Source: Mangifera indica
Lineage: Eukaryota > Streptophyta > Magnoliopsida > Sapindales > Anacardiaceae
NCBI RefSeq assembly: GCF_011075055.1
Contig: NC_058146.1
Coordinates: 1,798,001-1,862,000 of the forward strand
Reading direction: 5' to 3'
Length of the DNA: 64,000 nucleotides
Part shown: piece after piece, positions 10,412-21,024 of the stretch
Layout: each line of letters begins with the position of its first letter
Numbering within the stretch: position 1 is the stretch's first letter
Position numbers and translations under genes: made by a program
The notes under the pieces: model-generated
What the model was told of the DNA's origin: nothing
Databases searched by the model: none
Seen by the model: only the letters and a program-made list of their open reading frames with translations

Positions 10412-10659
10412 TGTGATACCCTTAGGCGAATCCCACATCGACAAAGCACGGGAGAGATGCTGGGTCTGTGTGTGCTCTGTCTTTGGATCCCACATTGGTT
10501 AGTGGTGGGAGAATTGTATTGGTTAAATAGTCTGTGAGCTCCTTAACTGTTAAGACGCGTTTTGGGTTGCAAAGCCCAATAGCAAAACCATGATGGACTG
10601 TGTGTCTAAAGTGGACAATATCTTGACAGTGGGCCGGGCTATTGGACCTGGGGTGTTCA
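10412..10659 (+). repeat. TRIM LTR 1 (type A)
   Basis: 248 bp, TG...CA ends, diagnostic 'cttaggcgaatcccacatcg' near the 5' end, directly after the ATAGC target duplication. Confidence 0.88.
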
Positions 10660-10661
10660 AA

Positions 10662-10673
10662 TGGTATCAGAGC
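10662..10673 (+). other. TRIM primer binding site (repeated at 10999 and 11335)
   Basis: TGGTATCAGAGC starts 2 bp after LTR 1 and is complementary to the 3' end of initiator Met-tRNA, the usual primer of plant Copia and TRIM elements. The same motif follows LTR 2 and LTR 3 but not LTR 4, which marks the true 3' end of the element. Confidence 0.85.
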
Positions 10674-10747
10674 AACTCCGCGTGTCCTCTTGAACGATGG
10701 TGGGGCAAACCTCAGCGAGGACGCTGAGTCCCGTAAGGGGGGGTGTA

Positions 10748-10996
10748 TGTGATACCCCTAGGCGAATCCCACATCGGCAAAGCACGGAAGAGATGCTGGG
10801 TCTGTGTGTGCTCTGTCTATAGATCCCACATTGGTTAGTGGTGGAAGAATTGGATTGGTTAAATAGCCTGTGAGCTCCTTAACTGTTAAGACGCGTTTTG
10901 GGTTGCAAAGCCCAGAAACAAACCCATGATGGACTGTGTGTCCAAAGTGGACAATATCTTAACAGTGGGCCGGGTTATTGGACCTGAGGTGTTTCA
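10748..10996 (+). repeat. TRIM LTR 2 (type B)
   Basis: 249 bp. It differs from LTR 1 at several sites, for example 'acatcggc' for 'acatcgac' and 'ctatagatcc' for 'ctttggatcc'. Confidence 0.88.
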
Positions 10997-11084
10997 AATG
11001 GTATCAGAGCAACTCCGCGTGTCCTCTTGAACGATGGTGGGGCAAACCTCAGCGAGGACGCTGAGTCCCGTAAGGGGGGGTGTA

Positions 11085-11332
11085 TGTGATACCCTTAGGC
11101 GAATCCCACATCGACAAAGCACGGGAGAGATGCTGGGTCTGTGTGTGCTCTGTCTTTGGATCCCACATTGGTTAGTGGTGGGAGAATTGTATTGGTTAAA
11201 TAGTCTGTGAACTCCTTAACTGTTAAGACGCGTTTTGGGTTGCAAAGCCCAATAGCAAAACCATGATGGACTGTGTGTCTAAAGTGGACAATATCTTGAC
11301 AGTGGGCCGGGCTATTGGACCTGGGGTGTTCA
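11085..11332 (+). repeat. TRIM LTR 3 (type A)
   Basis: 248 bp, nearly identical to LTR 1; the difference I see is 'gtgaactcc' for 'gtgagctcc'. Confidence 0.88.
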
Positions 11333-11420
11333 AATGGTATCAGAGCAACTCCGCGTGTCCTCTTGAACGATGGTGGGGCAAACCTCAGCGAGGACGCTGA
11401 GTCCCGTAAGGGGGGGTGTA

Positions 11421-11669
11421 TGTGATACCCCTAGGCGAATCCCACATCGGCAAAGCACGGAAGAGATGCTGGGTCTGTGTGTGCTCTGTCTATAGATCCC
11501 ACATTGGTTAGTGGTGGAAGAATTGGATTGGTTAAATAGCCTGTGAGCTCCTTAACTGTTAAGACGCGTTTTGGGTTGCAAAGCCCAGAAGCAAACTCAT
11601 GATGGACTGTATGTCCAAAGTGGACAATATCTTAACAGTGGGCCGGGTTATTGGACCAGAGATGTTACA
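11421..11669 (+). repeat. TRIM LTR 4 (type B)
   Basis: 249 bp, close to LTR 2 but with a divergent 3' end (ccagagatgttaca). It is followed directly by the ATAGC target duplication. Confidence 0.88.
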
Positions 11670-11674
11670 ATAGC

Positions 11675-12263
11675 AAAGCAATTTAATAATGAGACACATT
11701 AAATAGAAGTTCTCATTCCCTTATTTTGAATGTACATGAGGAACTATTAATTCTGGTGTCGACAGCATTAGTGTGCAGCAAATTATAAAAATTCTAGCCA
11801 AGCTTCTGACATGTATATAAAATTCTGTTACCTGACGACATGAGTTGATTGTATATAAGCCCGCACGAGCTTAAGAAATGAGTTATTTCCACTAGGGAAG
11901 CAAGCCAATCTGGATTGCCTGTTTGTATTGTTCCTGAGGAGACAGGTTCAACTCTATCCACGCACTGCATCATTTACAGATCAGTCAGCTATCATTGATG
12001 TATTATTAACTGATGCCAATCTACTGCCACGAATTTTAAGCTAAAATGTTAATTTGGGGAGGGAGCAGTTGGGAGACAATATATAAAAGTAATTAATATA
12101 TTGTTTAGATCCAAATCTGAAATTATGTTCCTAATTATGTGTGGAAGAGATTCCTTTTGTCTCCTTTTATCTCATACTATATGTTAAGCTGTGCTAACAG
12201 AATGAAGGCAAACTGAACTCAACAATTCATTTCTAGGCCTTCTCAATTCTAAAAGAAAGAAAA
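11675..12263 (+). promoter_or_regulatory. Promoter and leader of DUF241 copy 7
   Basis: The shared promoter block resumes after the TRIM. It has 'gcagcattagtgtgcagcaaa' similarity near 11763, GAGACA at 11939-11944 and 12073-12078, TGTCTC at 12158-12163, and a TATA-like tract near 12175. It aligns with 3354-3826 of the first block. Confidence 0.5.
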
Positions 12264-13080
12264 ATGGCCATAGCTTACCACGCTCGCTCTAACAGTCTTC
12301 CTTCAAGACCGCACCCAATCATTTCAGAAGCTGAACAGCATTTGTGCAGATTAAGGGCTTCACAATCAACTTCCACATCAACATCATCAATAGGCCATCA
12401 GATATTTGGCCTTCAAGATTTGCATGATTGTGTTAATCAGTTGCTTCAGTTGTTCCAGACTCAAAAACAATCAGTTGATGAGCTATTGAATGGATCTCTT
12501 AGGCTCTTGGATATCTGCAGCATTGCTAAGGATGCCTTGTTGCAATCAAAAGAATCTGTTTAAGGACTTCAATCAATTTTTCGCAGAAGAAGAAATGATG
12601 ATATTGAACTTACAAGTGACTTGATCTCTAGGAAGACAGTGAAAAGGACAATCCAGAAAGCTTTGAAATTTGAAAGGCCTTGAGCAACAGAGCTCCTCTC
12701 CAATATCTGAAGAATACGAGTCAAAAACCATGACTAACATGCTAAAAGAGGTTGACTCAGTAACTTTCAATGTCATTGAATCCTTGCTGTCCCTTATCTC
12801 AGGGCCAAAGGCTTCATCAAAACTAAGCAGCTGGTCACCAGCTTCCAAGCTTACGCAGCTAAAGAAGGTAGTATGTGAAGAAACAAATGTAAATGAGTTT
12901 GAAAACGTGGATGTTGAATTGTCAAGAATCATTACTCACAAGACAAGCAAATCTGGTAATATGCAAAACCAGCTTAAAGAATTGGAATCCAATATTCAAG
13001 ATCTTGAAGATGGACTCAAGTTCTTGATGAGACGTTTGATCAAAATAAGAGTCTCTCTTCTAAACATTGTCAACAATTAA
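12264..13080 (+). pseudogene. DUF241 copy 7, nonsense plus frameshift
   Basis: The promoter, ATG (12264) and N-terminus (MAIAYHARSNSLPSR) are normal, and 99 residues follow through the DELLNGSLRLLDICSIAKD signature. The frame then stops at a TAA at 12561-12563, where the other copies have CAA (Gln) in SVQGLQS. Further on, a 12-bp in-frame deletion removes four codons at about 12617, and a 2-bp loss near 12668 shifts frame. The 3' part (about 12685-13080) then continues in the new frame to the usual LNIVNN end. With these three lesions it cannot make a normal protein. It is the duplicate of copy 3 (3791-4219) and shows what that copy lost. Confidence 0.85.
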
Positions 13081-14250
13081 TTTAAAAATTTTGATACTTG
13101 ATACTTGAACATTAAGGAAATATACTTGTTTTTTCTTGTTAATACAAAATCAGTTAGACTCACAAGCAATATTTTATTTGATATCTTCTCTTCATTTTCC
13201 TTCTCAAGGTGATTCACTTTTCTAACACAAAATGTTTGTTCATACTTTCTATTTGCTTGCAGATGAAACTCACATTTTGCCATAAGGAATTCTTGAGGGT
13301 GTTTTTTTTTTTTTAATATGATGAATTAAAAACTCAAGACTCCAAGGGATGAAATTGCCAGAACTTCAAAAAAAAAGTAAATTGGGTGAATTAGTTTAAT
13401 TAAATTTTAAATGATTCAGAAAACTTTATTCATTAAAACCATAGATTAAATAGGAAATACCACTCTCAGTTACTCAAATTATTAGTTTATAACATTGCAA
13501 TTCTTAAATAGATATCTGAGGTATCAAGATTTCAGTTGTCTTCATATGTATGATTCAAAGTTCATGAGAAATGGTAACCACACATTTTTAATTAACATAA
13601 CATGTGCTGGCTATCCATGTGTTGAGTTAAATTATTTCTGCAACCTGGAAAGGCAAGGGAAGTCAACATTGCGAACCTGCTCCCTGATCTTGAACAACAA
13701 TTAATGGCCTTATATTTGCTCACATGTTTACAACCTTGAATATTTGATTTATTGTTTTTGCCTATAGATGCATCAAAACTATCTAAGGGCCTTGTGAAGT
13801 GATACACTGTCTAACCAATTTCCTAATGTAATAGTCTTACTCCTTTAAGTATCAAGGACTTAAAAATTTAACTCATGAAATTAAGCAGCAGACAATCTTT
13901 TAATTGCATTTGGTAATGATGGTAAAAACAAGTCTTCCGGAACAAAGATTTCGAGTATGAAAGACAGTGCTGTGTAATAACTTGGTGTAATTTTTACTAC
14001 AAGGATAATTTTGCACACAATTCAAAGAATTACAGCTTGCTGAAGCATATGCACAGCCAATTCATACAAGAGAGAGGGATGCCCCAGGATGTAGCCTGGA
14101 GGCTTCATCTTGATGATGCATAGAAAAGCAATTAAATTAGTAGGCAGTTGTGCATCTATCCCTAACAACTATTTTTGAATGTACAAGACAAAAATTTGCT
14201 TATGCTTGTATTAAATATACAGGAGGATATCTGGCTATTACCTTTTTTCT
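13081..14250. other. Intergenic spacer after DUF241 copy 7
   Basis: Aligned with 4220-5290, with about 90 extra bases near 14140-14230. The open frame at 13495-13704 is the degenerate counterpart of the one at 4691-4903 and is not supported as a gene. Confidence 0.5.
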
Positions 14251-14756
14251 GTTGTCAACACCACTCGTGTGCAGCAAACTATAATAGTTCTACCCTAGTG
14301 TCTGCATCTTTTTACGATCCCCATACCAGATAAAATGATTTAAGTATATATAATCCCACACGAGTGCCAGAGATGCTCTGTTTCCTGTAGGAAGGCAAGC
14401 CAAACTGGAGTGCTGCTCTTGTATTGCCGCTGAGGAAGCATGGTCAACTCCATTCATGCATTGCATTGCCTACGGATCATTGAGCAACAATTTATGTATT
14501 CTTAACTGATGTGAAGATACTTCTATGATTTTGTCGCTAAAATATATTCAATAGGTGAACTATTAGGAGACAATACATAAATGTAGCTGATATAATGTTT
14601 GGATCCAAATCTGAAATCATTTTCCCAATTGAATAAGAGGAAAGTTCCCCTTGCCTCCAATATCCTAAATATATATCGGGCATATGGTCCCAGATTGAAG
14701 GCAAATTAAACTGAACTATTCTTTTCTAGGCCTTCTCAATTCCAAAAGAAAGAACA
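14251..14756 (+). promoter_or_regulatory. Promoter block of DUF241 copy 8
   Basis: Has 'cactcgtgtgcagcaaac' at 14262-14279, 'ggcaagccaaactgg' near 14395, a 'gatccaaatctgaaatcat' segment near 14602 and an AT-rich TATA-like tract (aaatatatatcggg) near 14666. It matches 5300-5764, except that the copy 4 promoter has lost about 50 bp around 5638. Confidence 0.5.
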
Positions 14757-14890
14757 AAAGTTTATGAGCAGTTTTCCCTCTAGACCACACCCTATTACTT
14801 ATAGATTTTTATGAGCATTTGAGCAGGTCAGGGGCTTCACAATCTTCTTGTACATCAACATCAATAATAAACCATCTTCAACAAGAGGAA
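14757..14890 (+). pseudogene. DUF241 copy 8, 5' remnant
   Basis: The start codon region is altered (aaagtttatgagcagttttcc instead of the ATGGCT...TCTAACAGT context). The next ~130 bp still match codons for SFPSRPHPI, the 'agcatttgagcag' stretch and the Ser-rich linker, with frame breaks. Homology ends near 14890, where an LTR-like sequence begins. No protein is expected. Confidence 0.65.
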
Positions 14891-15060
14891 ACACTTTTTG
14901 GAATATCATTAGTTTGGGTTTTGGGCAGATTGCTCTTTTGGGATTTCATTTAGTTTGTTGTACTTTTGCATGTTTGTGATAATAATATAATCCTCTCTCG
15001 TTCGTGGATGTAGGCATGTTATGTTGAACCACATTAAATATCATGTCTTTTATATATTGA
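14891..15060 (+). mobile_element. Probable LTR fragment replacing the body of DUF241 copy 8
   Basis: Contains 'ttcgtggatgtaggcatg' followed by 'ttgaaccacattaaatatc', which resembles the 3' part of a common plant Copia LTR type that I know as '...cgtggatgtaggc...gaaccacgttaaat...'. No opposite end, primer site or target duplication was found, so limits and family are tentative. Confidence 0.4.
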
Positions 15061-15420
15061 TGACCTATTTAACATGTTGATCTTGAATTTGTTATGCTTA
15101 AGTGAATTCCAACTTAATGAGAAAAATTCTGTAAGGTGTAATAGCTTCATAATATTTCTGGCATCCTGGTAAATCATATGAAGTCGACATGAACATTGCT
15201 CCCTGTTGAACCACAATTACCAGTATAGGGCCTGGCAAACCTTGATTTACATAATTTTGTTGCTTCAAAGATATTTGATAGCCTTATGGAGTGGATCTCT
15301 GTCTCTCCAATGTCATTAGTCTCACCATATGAAAGCAGCAAGGGCATTCAATCTACAACACGACAATTAGCTAATTACATGTTATTTTATAAAATTTAAA
15401 TGACAATTGGCTATTGCCTA
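15061..15420. other. Spacer with weak DUF241 downstream similarity
   Basis: Includes an 'acattgctccctgttgaacca' segment near 15190, resembling the downstream element near 4805. No gene is supported. Confidence 0.4.
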
Positions 15421-15600
15421 GCTCCGGATGTTGACACCACTCGTGTGCAGCAAAATCATTTCAGCCCACATGAGCGTCAGAAATTTGTTATTTCTGATTG
15501 GGAGGCAAGCCAAACTGGATTGCTGCTGAGGAGACATGGTCGAATTCATCGATGCATTGCATCGTTTACAAATCATTAATGGATAAGAAGATACTTCTAT
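15421..15600 (+). promoter_or_regulatory. Orphan DUF241-type promoter, no gene
   Basis: Has 'ttgacaccactcgtgtgcag' at 15430-15449, 'ggaggcaagccaaactgg' at 15501-15518 and GAGACA in 'gaggagacatggtc' near 15530, as in the other DUF241 promoters. Homology stops near 15600 and no DUF241 coding sequence follows. It marks the right edge of the array. Confidence 0.6.
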
Positions 15601-16318
15601 AAATTTAAAAAAAATTATAGTGTTTAAAAAATGAGTTATACTATATATATCTATTTTGGATATATATATATATTTATATATGATATTATATAATTAAATA
15701 TTATTTTATATTTAATTTATAATTATTTAATTTTATGATAATATATATATTTATATATTTAAAGTAAATATACGTAATTTTATTATTAAAATATCCGAAA
15801 TAAAGTGTAAAATGGAAGTCAATTAAGGAGGTCAACGTTGATAGCAACACCCTGGATAGATTTTAATGCGCATGGCTTGGTTAATGGACTTCTCAACCAT
15901 CAACAATCGAAAGCCCGTGAATCTTTTCTTTTTCATTTGTTTGTATGACCAGGCTGTTAAATCAATCAATATCAACACATTAAATCTAAGAAAATTTAAA
16001 TAAGATAAAATTAATAAAACTATAACCAACCGGTTAGATAAATTAAGTATTAAATACACATTCTCTAGTTACTTAGTTTGGATATTCAAAATTAAATGTA
16101 TGAAATATTACTGAAACACGAAGTTCATTGATTGAAATGTAGAATTCCCATCTACGTGAACATCAGCAAAACAGTTCAAAATTAGTGCCGAGCAGGCTTT
16201 TTAACTGAGCAAGAAATTAAGAACAGAATTATACATACTTAAAACAAGATTCAAACAAGATGTAGCTATATCTACAGAAGAGTTATTTAATATATTCTTG
16301 GGAACAGATTACTATGCT
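15601..16318. other. AT-rich spacer at right edge of DUF241 array
   Basis: From about 15640 to 15790 it is a very AT-rich, partly self-complementary MITE-like stretch (tattttggatat near 15651 versus atatccgaaata near 15790). No gene is visible. Confidence 0.45.
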
Positions 16319-17414
16319 CTAGAAATTGTTAACATAACTAGGGGTCAAATTCTGTGCCATATTTTGAAGCCAGGGACTAGGCTGACTCCAAACCTGGTCC
16401 TGGCTCCAATCCATGTTCATTTTTGGCATTTGGAGCTCTGGCAATTCTGTCTTCCCTGATGGTAATTGCAGACACATTGAAGACCCTTTTTTCTCCTCTT
16501 TTACAAGTTTTTCATACAAATTTATCATATCCTCTTCCATGATCACTTCTTGTTCTTCTTGTTTGAGTGTCATATGGGCCAGGGACATATTTATGGGTGC
16601 CATTTGTTGGTCCTCTTGGTGACTACAGAAGGAGATTGTCTCAAATGATGATGGTGGAGAAGGTGATGCTTGAATTGCCTTCATCTCTTCCTCCACTGCC
16701 CTTTGCTCCAGGACTTTCAGGGAAGTTGCCTTCCTGTATATCTTACACAATACAATGTCCTGCATTGCACATGCATAAGAAATATGTAAGTATCTGTGCA
16801 GATTTACCATTGGCTGTAACTAATCAATCACAATCTGTTTCTCAATTTGTATAGATATATAAATTTGTACAATTTGTTTATACTTGCCTTAGGCAAAGGG
16901 CAACTATCTGGAAGGCGATACTCGTTCATAACCCAGTCAGTCTTTAGTCCTTTAGGAGCTCTTCCTTCATAGAAAACAAGAGTTTTCCTGAGGCCAATAA
17001 TGCGCTTTGGATCGGATAAGCTCACAATTTTCCTGTCAGAGCCGGTAGCTTTCCAGAATCCATGTTCAGTAGTCCTGTTGGGCCTTCCTCCACCGCCATG
17101 TTTCCTGTCTCTTGGAACAAAAAAATACCACTCTCTCTCTCCCACCTTCGACAATCCTGAAAAACCAAATTAACCCATCAAAACATTAATTCCAGGCATG
17201 TTCAACTTGCATAATGAATATATACACACGCCTATATATGTAAATTTATATATATACCTGGTAAGTCCCGAGGATCATGGTGGTAAATATTAAGCAAACC
17301 TATAATATCATAATGTATTTTTTTCCCAAACACCATGTTTTTGAGATAAAAATTGAGGAGTTCATCTTCTGTAGGGTGGAACCTGAAGCCTGGAAGCCGA
17401 AGCTCTGCAGTCAT
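16319..17414 (-). CDS. NAC-domain transcription factor (288 aa, 3 exons)
   Basis: Exons on the - strand are 17414-17258, 17156-16888 and 16759-16319, coding for 288 residues. The N-terminal NAC DNA-binding/dimerisation domain is complete: [18 protein letters not shown] (~7-24), [20 protein letters not shown], the WKATGSDR motif, [28 protein letters not shown], and [14 protein letters not shown] (~142-155). The C-terminal ~130 residues are acidic and Glu/Gln/Met-rich, typical of a transcription regulatory region, ending in WLQNMAQN...YVNNF. The introns sit at the usual NAC positions. The second intron starts with GC (AAG|GCAAGT) instead of GT. A TATAAATA lies ~50 bp upstream (17463-17470). From memory it resembles ANAC035/LOV1-type NACs, but that assignment is uncertain. 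Confidence 0.9.
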
Positions 17415-17462
17415 GATAAGTGAAATTTGTGGTGCTGCAAGTTAACACACACAGACAAAGGG

Positions 17463-17470
17463 TATTTATA
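17463..17470 (-). promoter_or_regulatory. TATA box of the NAC gene
   Basis: TATAAATA on the - strand, about 50 bp 5' of the ATG at 17414. The spacing is short for a plant 5' leader but acceptable. Confidence 0.45.
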
Positions 17471-17832
17471 ATTTAAGAAATGAGGAGATTAAATTAAGAA
17501 GAAAAAGAACACTGGACCAAGTCATCAATCTTGTAGGGCAGACGGAATAAAACAAATTGGAAGTTTGTGAGACATTGAAAAAAATGGTGGAACCCACGCG
17601 TTATCTGTCAATTGATGTGGACAAGAACACGTTTTCTTCAGTCTTTGGCCCTTTACTTGGAAAATTCAGGCACCGCAGGATTTTTCCAAGCAAATTTCTA
17701 CCGCAAAATTTTTGAACAATGATCTATCCTGCAATTTCAAGCTTCAAACAAATAGATGGTCAGCTGTTCAACTGGGCCTGTCCAGTGAATACTAAAAACC
17801 CTGTAAGTATATTGCAATTTCAGTTGAAATGG

Positions 17833-17884
17833 TCATAGCTACGTGCAGGGTTCTTGGTTCATAGCTACGTGCAGGGTTCTTGGT
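17833..17884 (+). repeat. 26-bp direct tandem duplication
   Basis: Two exact copies of a 26-bp unit starting TCATAGCTACGTGCAGGG lie side by side at 17833-17858 and 17859-17884, immediately before the (TA)n tract. Confidence 0.85.
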
Positions 17885-17895
17885 GCTTCTTCGAG

Positions 17896-17896
<1 letters not shown>

Positions 17897-17957
<61 letters not shown>
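17897..17957. repeat. (TA)n microsatellite, 61 bp
   Basis: Uninterrupted TA dinucleotides for about 30 units. Such tracts are length-variable and often mis-sized in assemblies. Confidence 0.95.
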
Positions 17958-17959
<2 letters not shown>

Positions 17960-18243
17960 TGTAATTCTGTGGCTAAGTATTGAGTTTTATTTAATGCAAT
18001 ACAATGGACAGTCTTTCAACTCAACTTCACCAACAAACAGGTAAAGCAACATCCCAGAAACTTGTTCATTCAATGCTCCGAAGAGACACCATAATAGCTA
18101 AATATTTTATTAAACTACCAATTTAATAAAATGTTGCATGCTGCTAATTTAATATTAAGCCATCACTTTAGGTGATATTTTAAGATCAGTAAAAGTTGGT
18201 GAATCATCCTGAGAAAGAGGTTGTTGGTGGGAGTAATTAAATT

Positions 18244-18836
18244 ATTAATTAAGGCCAAAAGACTATTTCCCACATAAGGTTTGCTAAAATGACAAACTAT
18301 CGATAGGTTAGGTTTTAAAAAATCAAATTTTCACCCATCATTCATTTTAATTAGTGAATAATGTTAAGTGAAAAAGCAGGAAGATCATGGTATGTGAATT
18401 TTTCTATTTTCTTTATTTTCTCTTTTCCCCTGTAATTTTTTTTTTTCTTTTCTCTCTTGTTTTTTTTTTTTAATTTCGCCTTCAAAAATTGTGAGGTGAA
18501 ATGTAATTTTGAAAAAGCTTAGGAGTGTTAAAAAAATTTTAGGGGATTTTGAAATTTTGAAATTTTTTATATATCTTTCATTAGTTTCAAAAATAATAAT
18601 TACACCCAAATAAATTGGTCAAAACATAATATTTTAAAATCCATTAGAATTTTGCTATTTTTTAGAAATCTAACTGATAAATTTTTAAATTGATAAGAAT
18701 ATAAAAAATTTTAAACCAACCAAATTCCCTAACAATTTGAAAAACAAATAAAAATTCAATTTTTTGAAACGTGAAGAATAAAAATTTATTATTTCATCAA
18801 ACTTCGGGAGAAAATAGTATTTTGGTCATTAATTAA
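18244..18836. mobile_element. Mutator-like non-autonomous element A, with 9-bp target duplication
   Basis: The body at 18253-18827 (575 bp) is flanked by perfect 9-bp direct repeats ATTAATTAA (18244-18252 and 18828-18836). The ends are inverted: GGCCAAAAGACTATTTCCCA at the left, and GACCAAAATACTATTTTCTC when the right end is read on the opposite strand. A 9-bp duplication with extended inverted ends is typical of Mutator-like elements. No transposase is encoded; the interior is AT-rich with poly-T runs. Confidence 0.75.
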
Positions 18837-18837
18837 T

Positions 18838-18993
18838 ATATATATTTGTTAATCTATAATTAAGTATATAAATAATATATCATCATATAAATAGTAATTT
18901 TGAATTAACGATAAAATAATATCTAATCACATAGTAACATATTATCTATGTGTATAATTATATACACAAAAAAATAAATACACATAATATTAC
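18838..18993. repeat. AT-rich MITE-like palindromic element
   Basis: About 155 bp with the family signature (ataaataatatatcatcata ... gataaaataatatc ... taatcacatag ... cacataatattactc). Read on the - strand it matches the element at 31918-32090. Related stretches occur at about 15640, 22017, 22636, 30020 and 30733. Confidence 0.5.
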
Positions 18994-21024
18994 TCTTAAT
19001 TAATTATTAGAAAAATGTAGAAATCAATCATACTAAATCATGTATCCATCAAAATTTCTGTGTGGGTCAAATTGTCTATATTCCACAAAGTCTTTTGCAA
19101 AGTGATAGCCATCAAAAAACTTGCAAATTTCAAAAGCAACTCCGCGTATTCAGCAGGAACTAGTACTAATTTTTTTCAAGTAATATCTATCCATGATGTA
19201 AACAGAAGATTCAGAGCCTTAACTTTTGAGTGGTTTGACTTGGAAGTCTTCTCCCAAGACTTCTCTTTAGAAGTCTTTCCAGACTGTAATAAATCATAGG
19301 CCCTTTAAAATTATTCCTCCTCCTCCTCCCATCTTGTAGTCTTCATTTTTGTAAAAGTTCGATTTTCAAATTCTAATTTGAAGAAGAATCTACTTTAAAA
19401 GGAAGAAACAAAATTTGCATTCACACACCAAGATCAACTGAACACAGATTATAACTTTTGATTTCGTAAATTTTTACTAGAAAAATAGATCTTGTGTTCG
19501 ATATACAATTAATCAATTAAATTTTAACACAATTACGTAATTAAGATATATACAAGTTATAAAATACTTGAAGTTAAAAGTTTTAGGGATGCAAACAAGC
19601 TTGATGCATCATAGTTGATGTAAAATCTCTTCTGAATCTGATCAATTGTCAATCTAGTGAAAATGGTTTTTCTTTTCTTCCAGAAAACCGATATTTTAAT
19701 GGGTAATCATTTTAAATGCATTATGAAAAGGGGCATAGTCTTTTATTATAATAAATAATATTATATATATAAACAAATTATATAAATTTATTTATACAAT
19801 TTGATGTAATAATATGTAATTAGGTAATTTTGAAGTGAGAAAAAAAAAAACAATCATTTTATTCTATTATAAATTATCACTTTAATTTATACGGATAAGT
19901 TTTTATAATTTATTTGTATATATAATTTTATTTTTTCTGTAATAGTTTATTGGGTTTTCTCATCGTAAGCCAAATAAATTTAATAATCCATACTTTTATT
20001 GCCATAACCCAAATTTAATCTATAAAATTTATGTGATATTTAAAAAATTTAATCATTATATGTCTATAAAATTTAATTTATTGTTAATGCTTCCTTGCAG
20101 TCAAAAAATTTTCTGACATCTTGATCAACCCACGTTATTCTTTATTTCTCAAGTGACTTTTCTTTTATTATTATCCAGTGTTATTGAACAAATAACAAAG
20201 TGAATGGCAAGCAATTTTCCATGAAATTTCTGGGAATCTTCATGAATACAGGCAAATTTTTTTCTCCATAAATATGGTGACTGGTCACCATAAGAAGTAG
20301 TTGTGAAAGCTCGGTTTCGAGAAAATAATATGGACTTGAAAATATTTAAACCTAATTCAACCGTTATTTCTTGTTTTGATCATATCACGAATGTTTAATA
20401 AAAAACTTAAGACTAAAATACCCTGTTTACATTTTCTATAAAAGTCTAAAAAGAAAATATAAAAAGATTAAAAAATTTACTAATTGGTAAAATATTTGAT
20501 CACACTAATATAAACTTTAAGGTTTAATCGCGACACACTTGTTATTATATATTACTAATGTTAAAATATATTTTTTCTTTAATTTTTTTCTCGTTAATTT
20601 ATTTTAAAATTACGCAAATGAGTAATAAAATCGAATTAATAATCTAAGCATAGTATATCAAAATATAGAAGATATTGCTAAAAATTTGGTATTTAGAAAA
20701 TTACAACGCGGAAACTTTCACTTGTAAATGATGATTTATTATATTTTTAAAAATAAAAATAATAATTAATTATGTAATAATACATTATTATTAAAAAAAT
20801 ACGACAAATGGGCTGGCTTCAGTGAGAACAGAGAGTTGTCACTGTAGATGTAATGGGCTTGGATTTTTATAGCTAAAGTCGAGGCGTGAATTGGGTTAAA
20901 GGTGTCATTTTAATTGCCAACAATTTCAGGGCCCCGGTTTATGAACAGCTATCAACCATTTGACGTCAACCTAAATTATCGTCCACTCACATCAGTCCCG
21001 TCTTTAAGTTTTCCATTAGGTTTT
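18994..21024. other. AT-rich intergenic region
   Basis: Contains long AT-rich runs (about 19740-20060 and 20340-20800). A 79-codon frame at 19060-19299 has no recognisable similarity and a compositionally unremarkable product, so it is not called as a gene. Nothing else is recognised. Confidence 0.4.

Larger units (their letters stand above)
10407..11674 (+). mobile_element. TRIM retroelement with four LTRs, including 5-bp target duplication
   Basis: A terminal-repeat retrotransposon in miniature. It consists of LTR-internal-LTR-internal-LTR-internal-LTR from 10412 to 11669, flanked by the target duplication ATAGC at 10407-10411 and 11670-11674. LTRs are 248-249 bp, start TGTGATACCC and mostly end in CA. 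Each 88-bp internal segment starts with a tRNA-iMet-type primer binding site (TGGTATCAGAGC) and ends in a G-rich polypurine run (AAGGGGGGG). There is no coding capacity. LTRs 1 and 3 are nearly identical, as are 2 and 4, while the two types differ from each other. A 673-bp unit of an ordinary TRIM was therefore duplicated in tandem. Orthologous sequence near 3349 lacks the element. Confidence 0.9.

Noticed and set aside
10412..11669. Reading the four repeats as a plain satellite array
   Set aside because: Primer sites, polypurine runs, TG...CA ends and an outer 5-bp target duplication show it is a retroelement.
19060..19299. 79-codon open frame on + strand
   Set aside because: No recognisable motif, AT-rich surroundings and no promoter or splice context.
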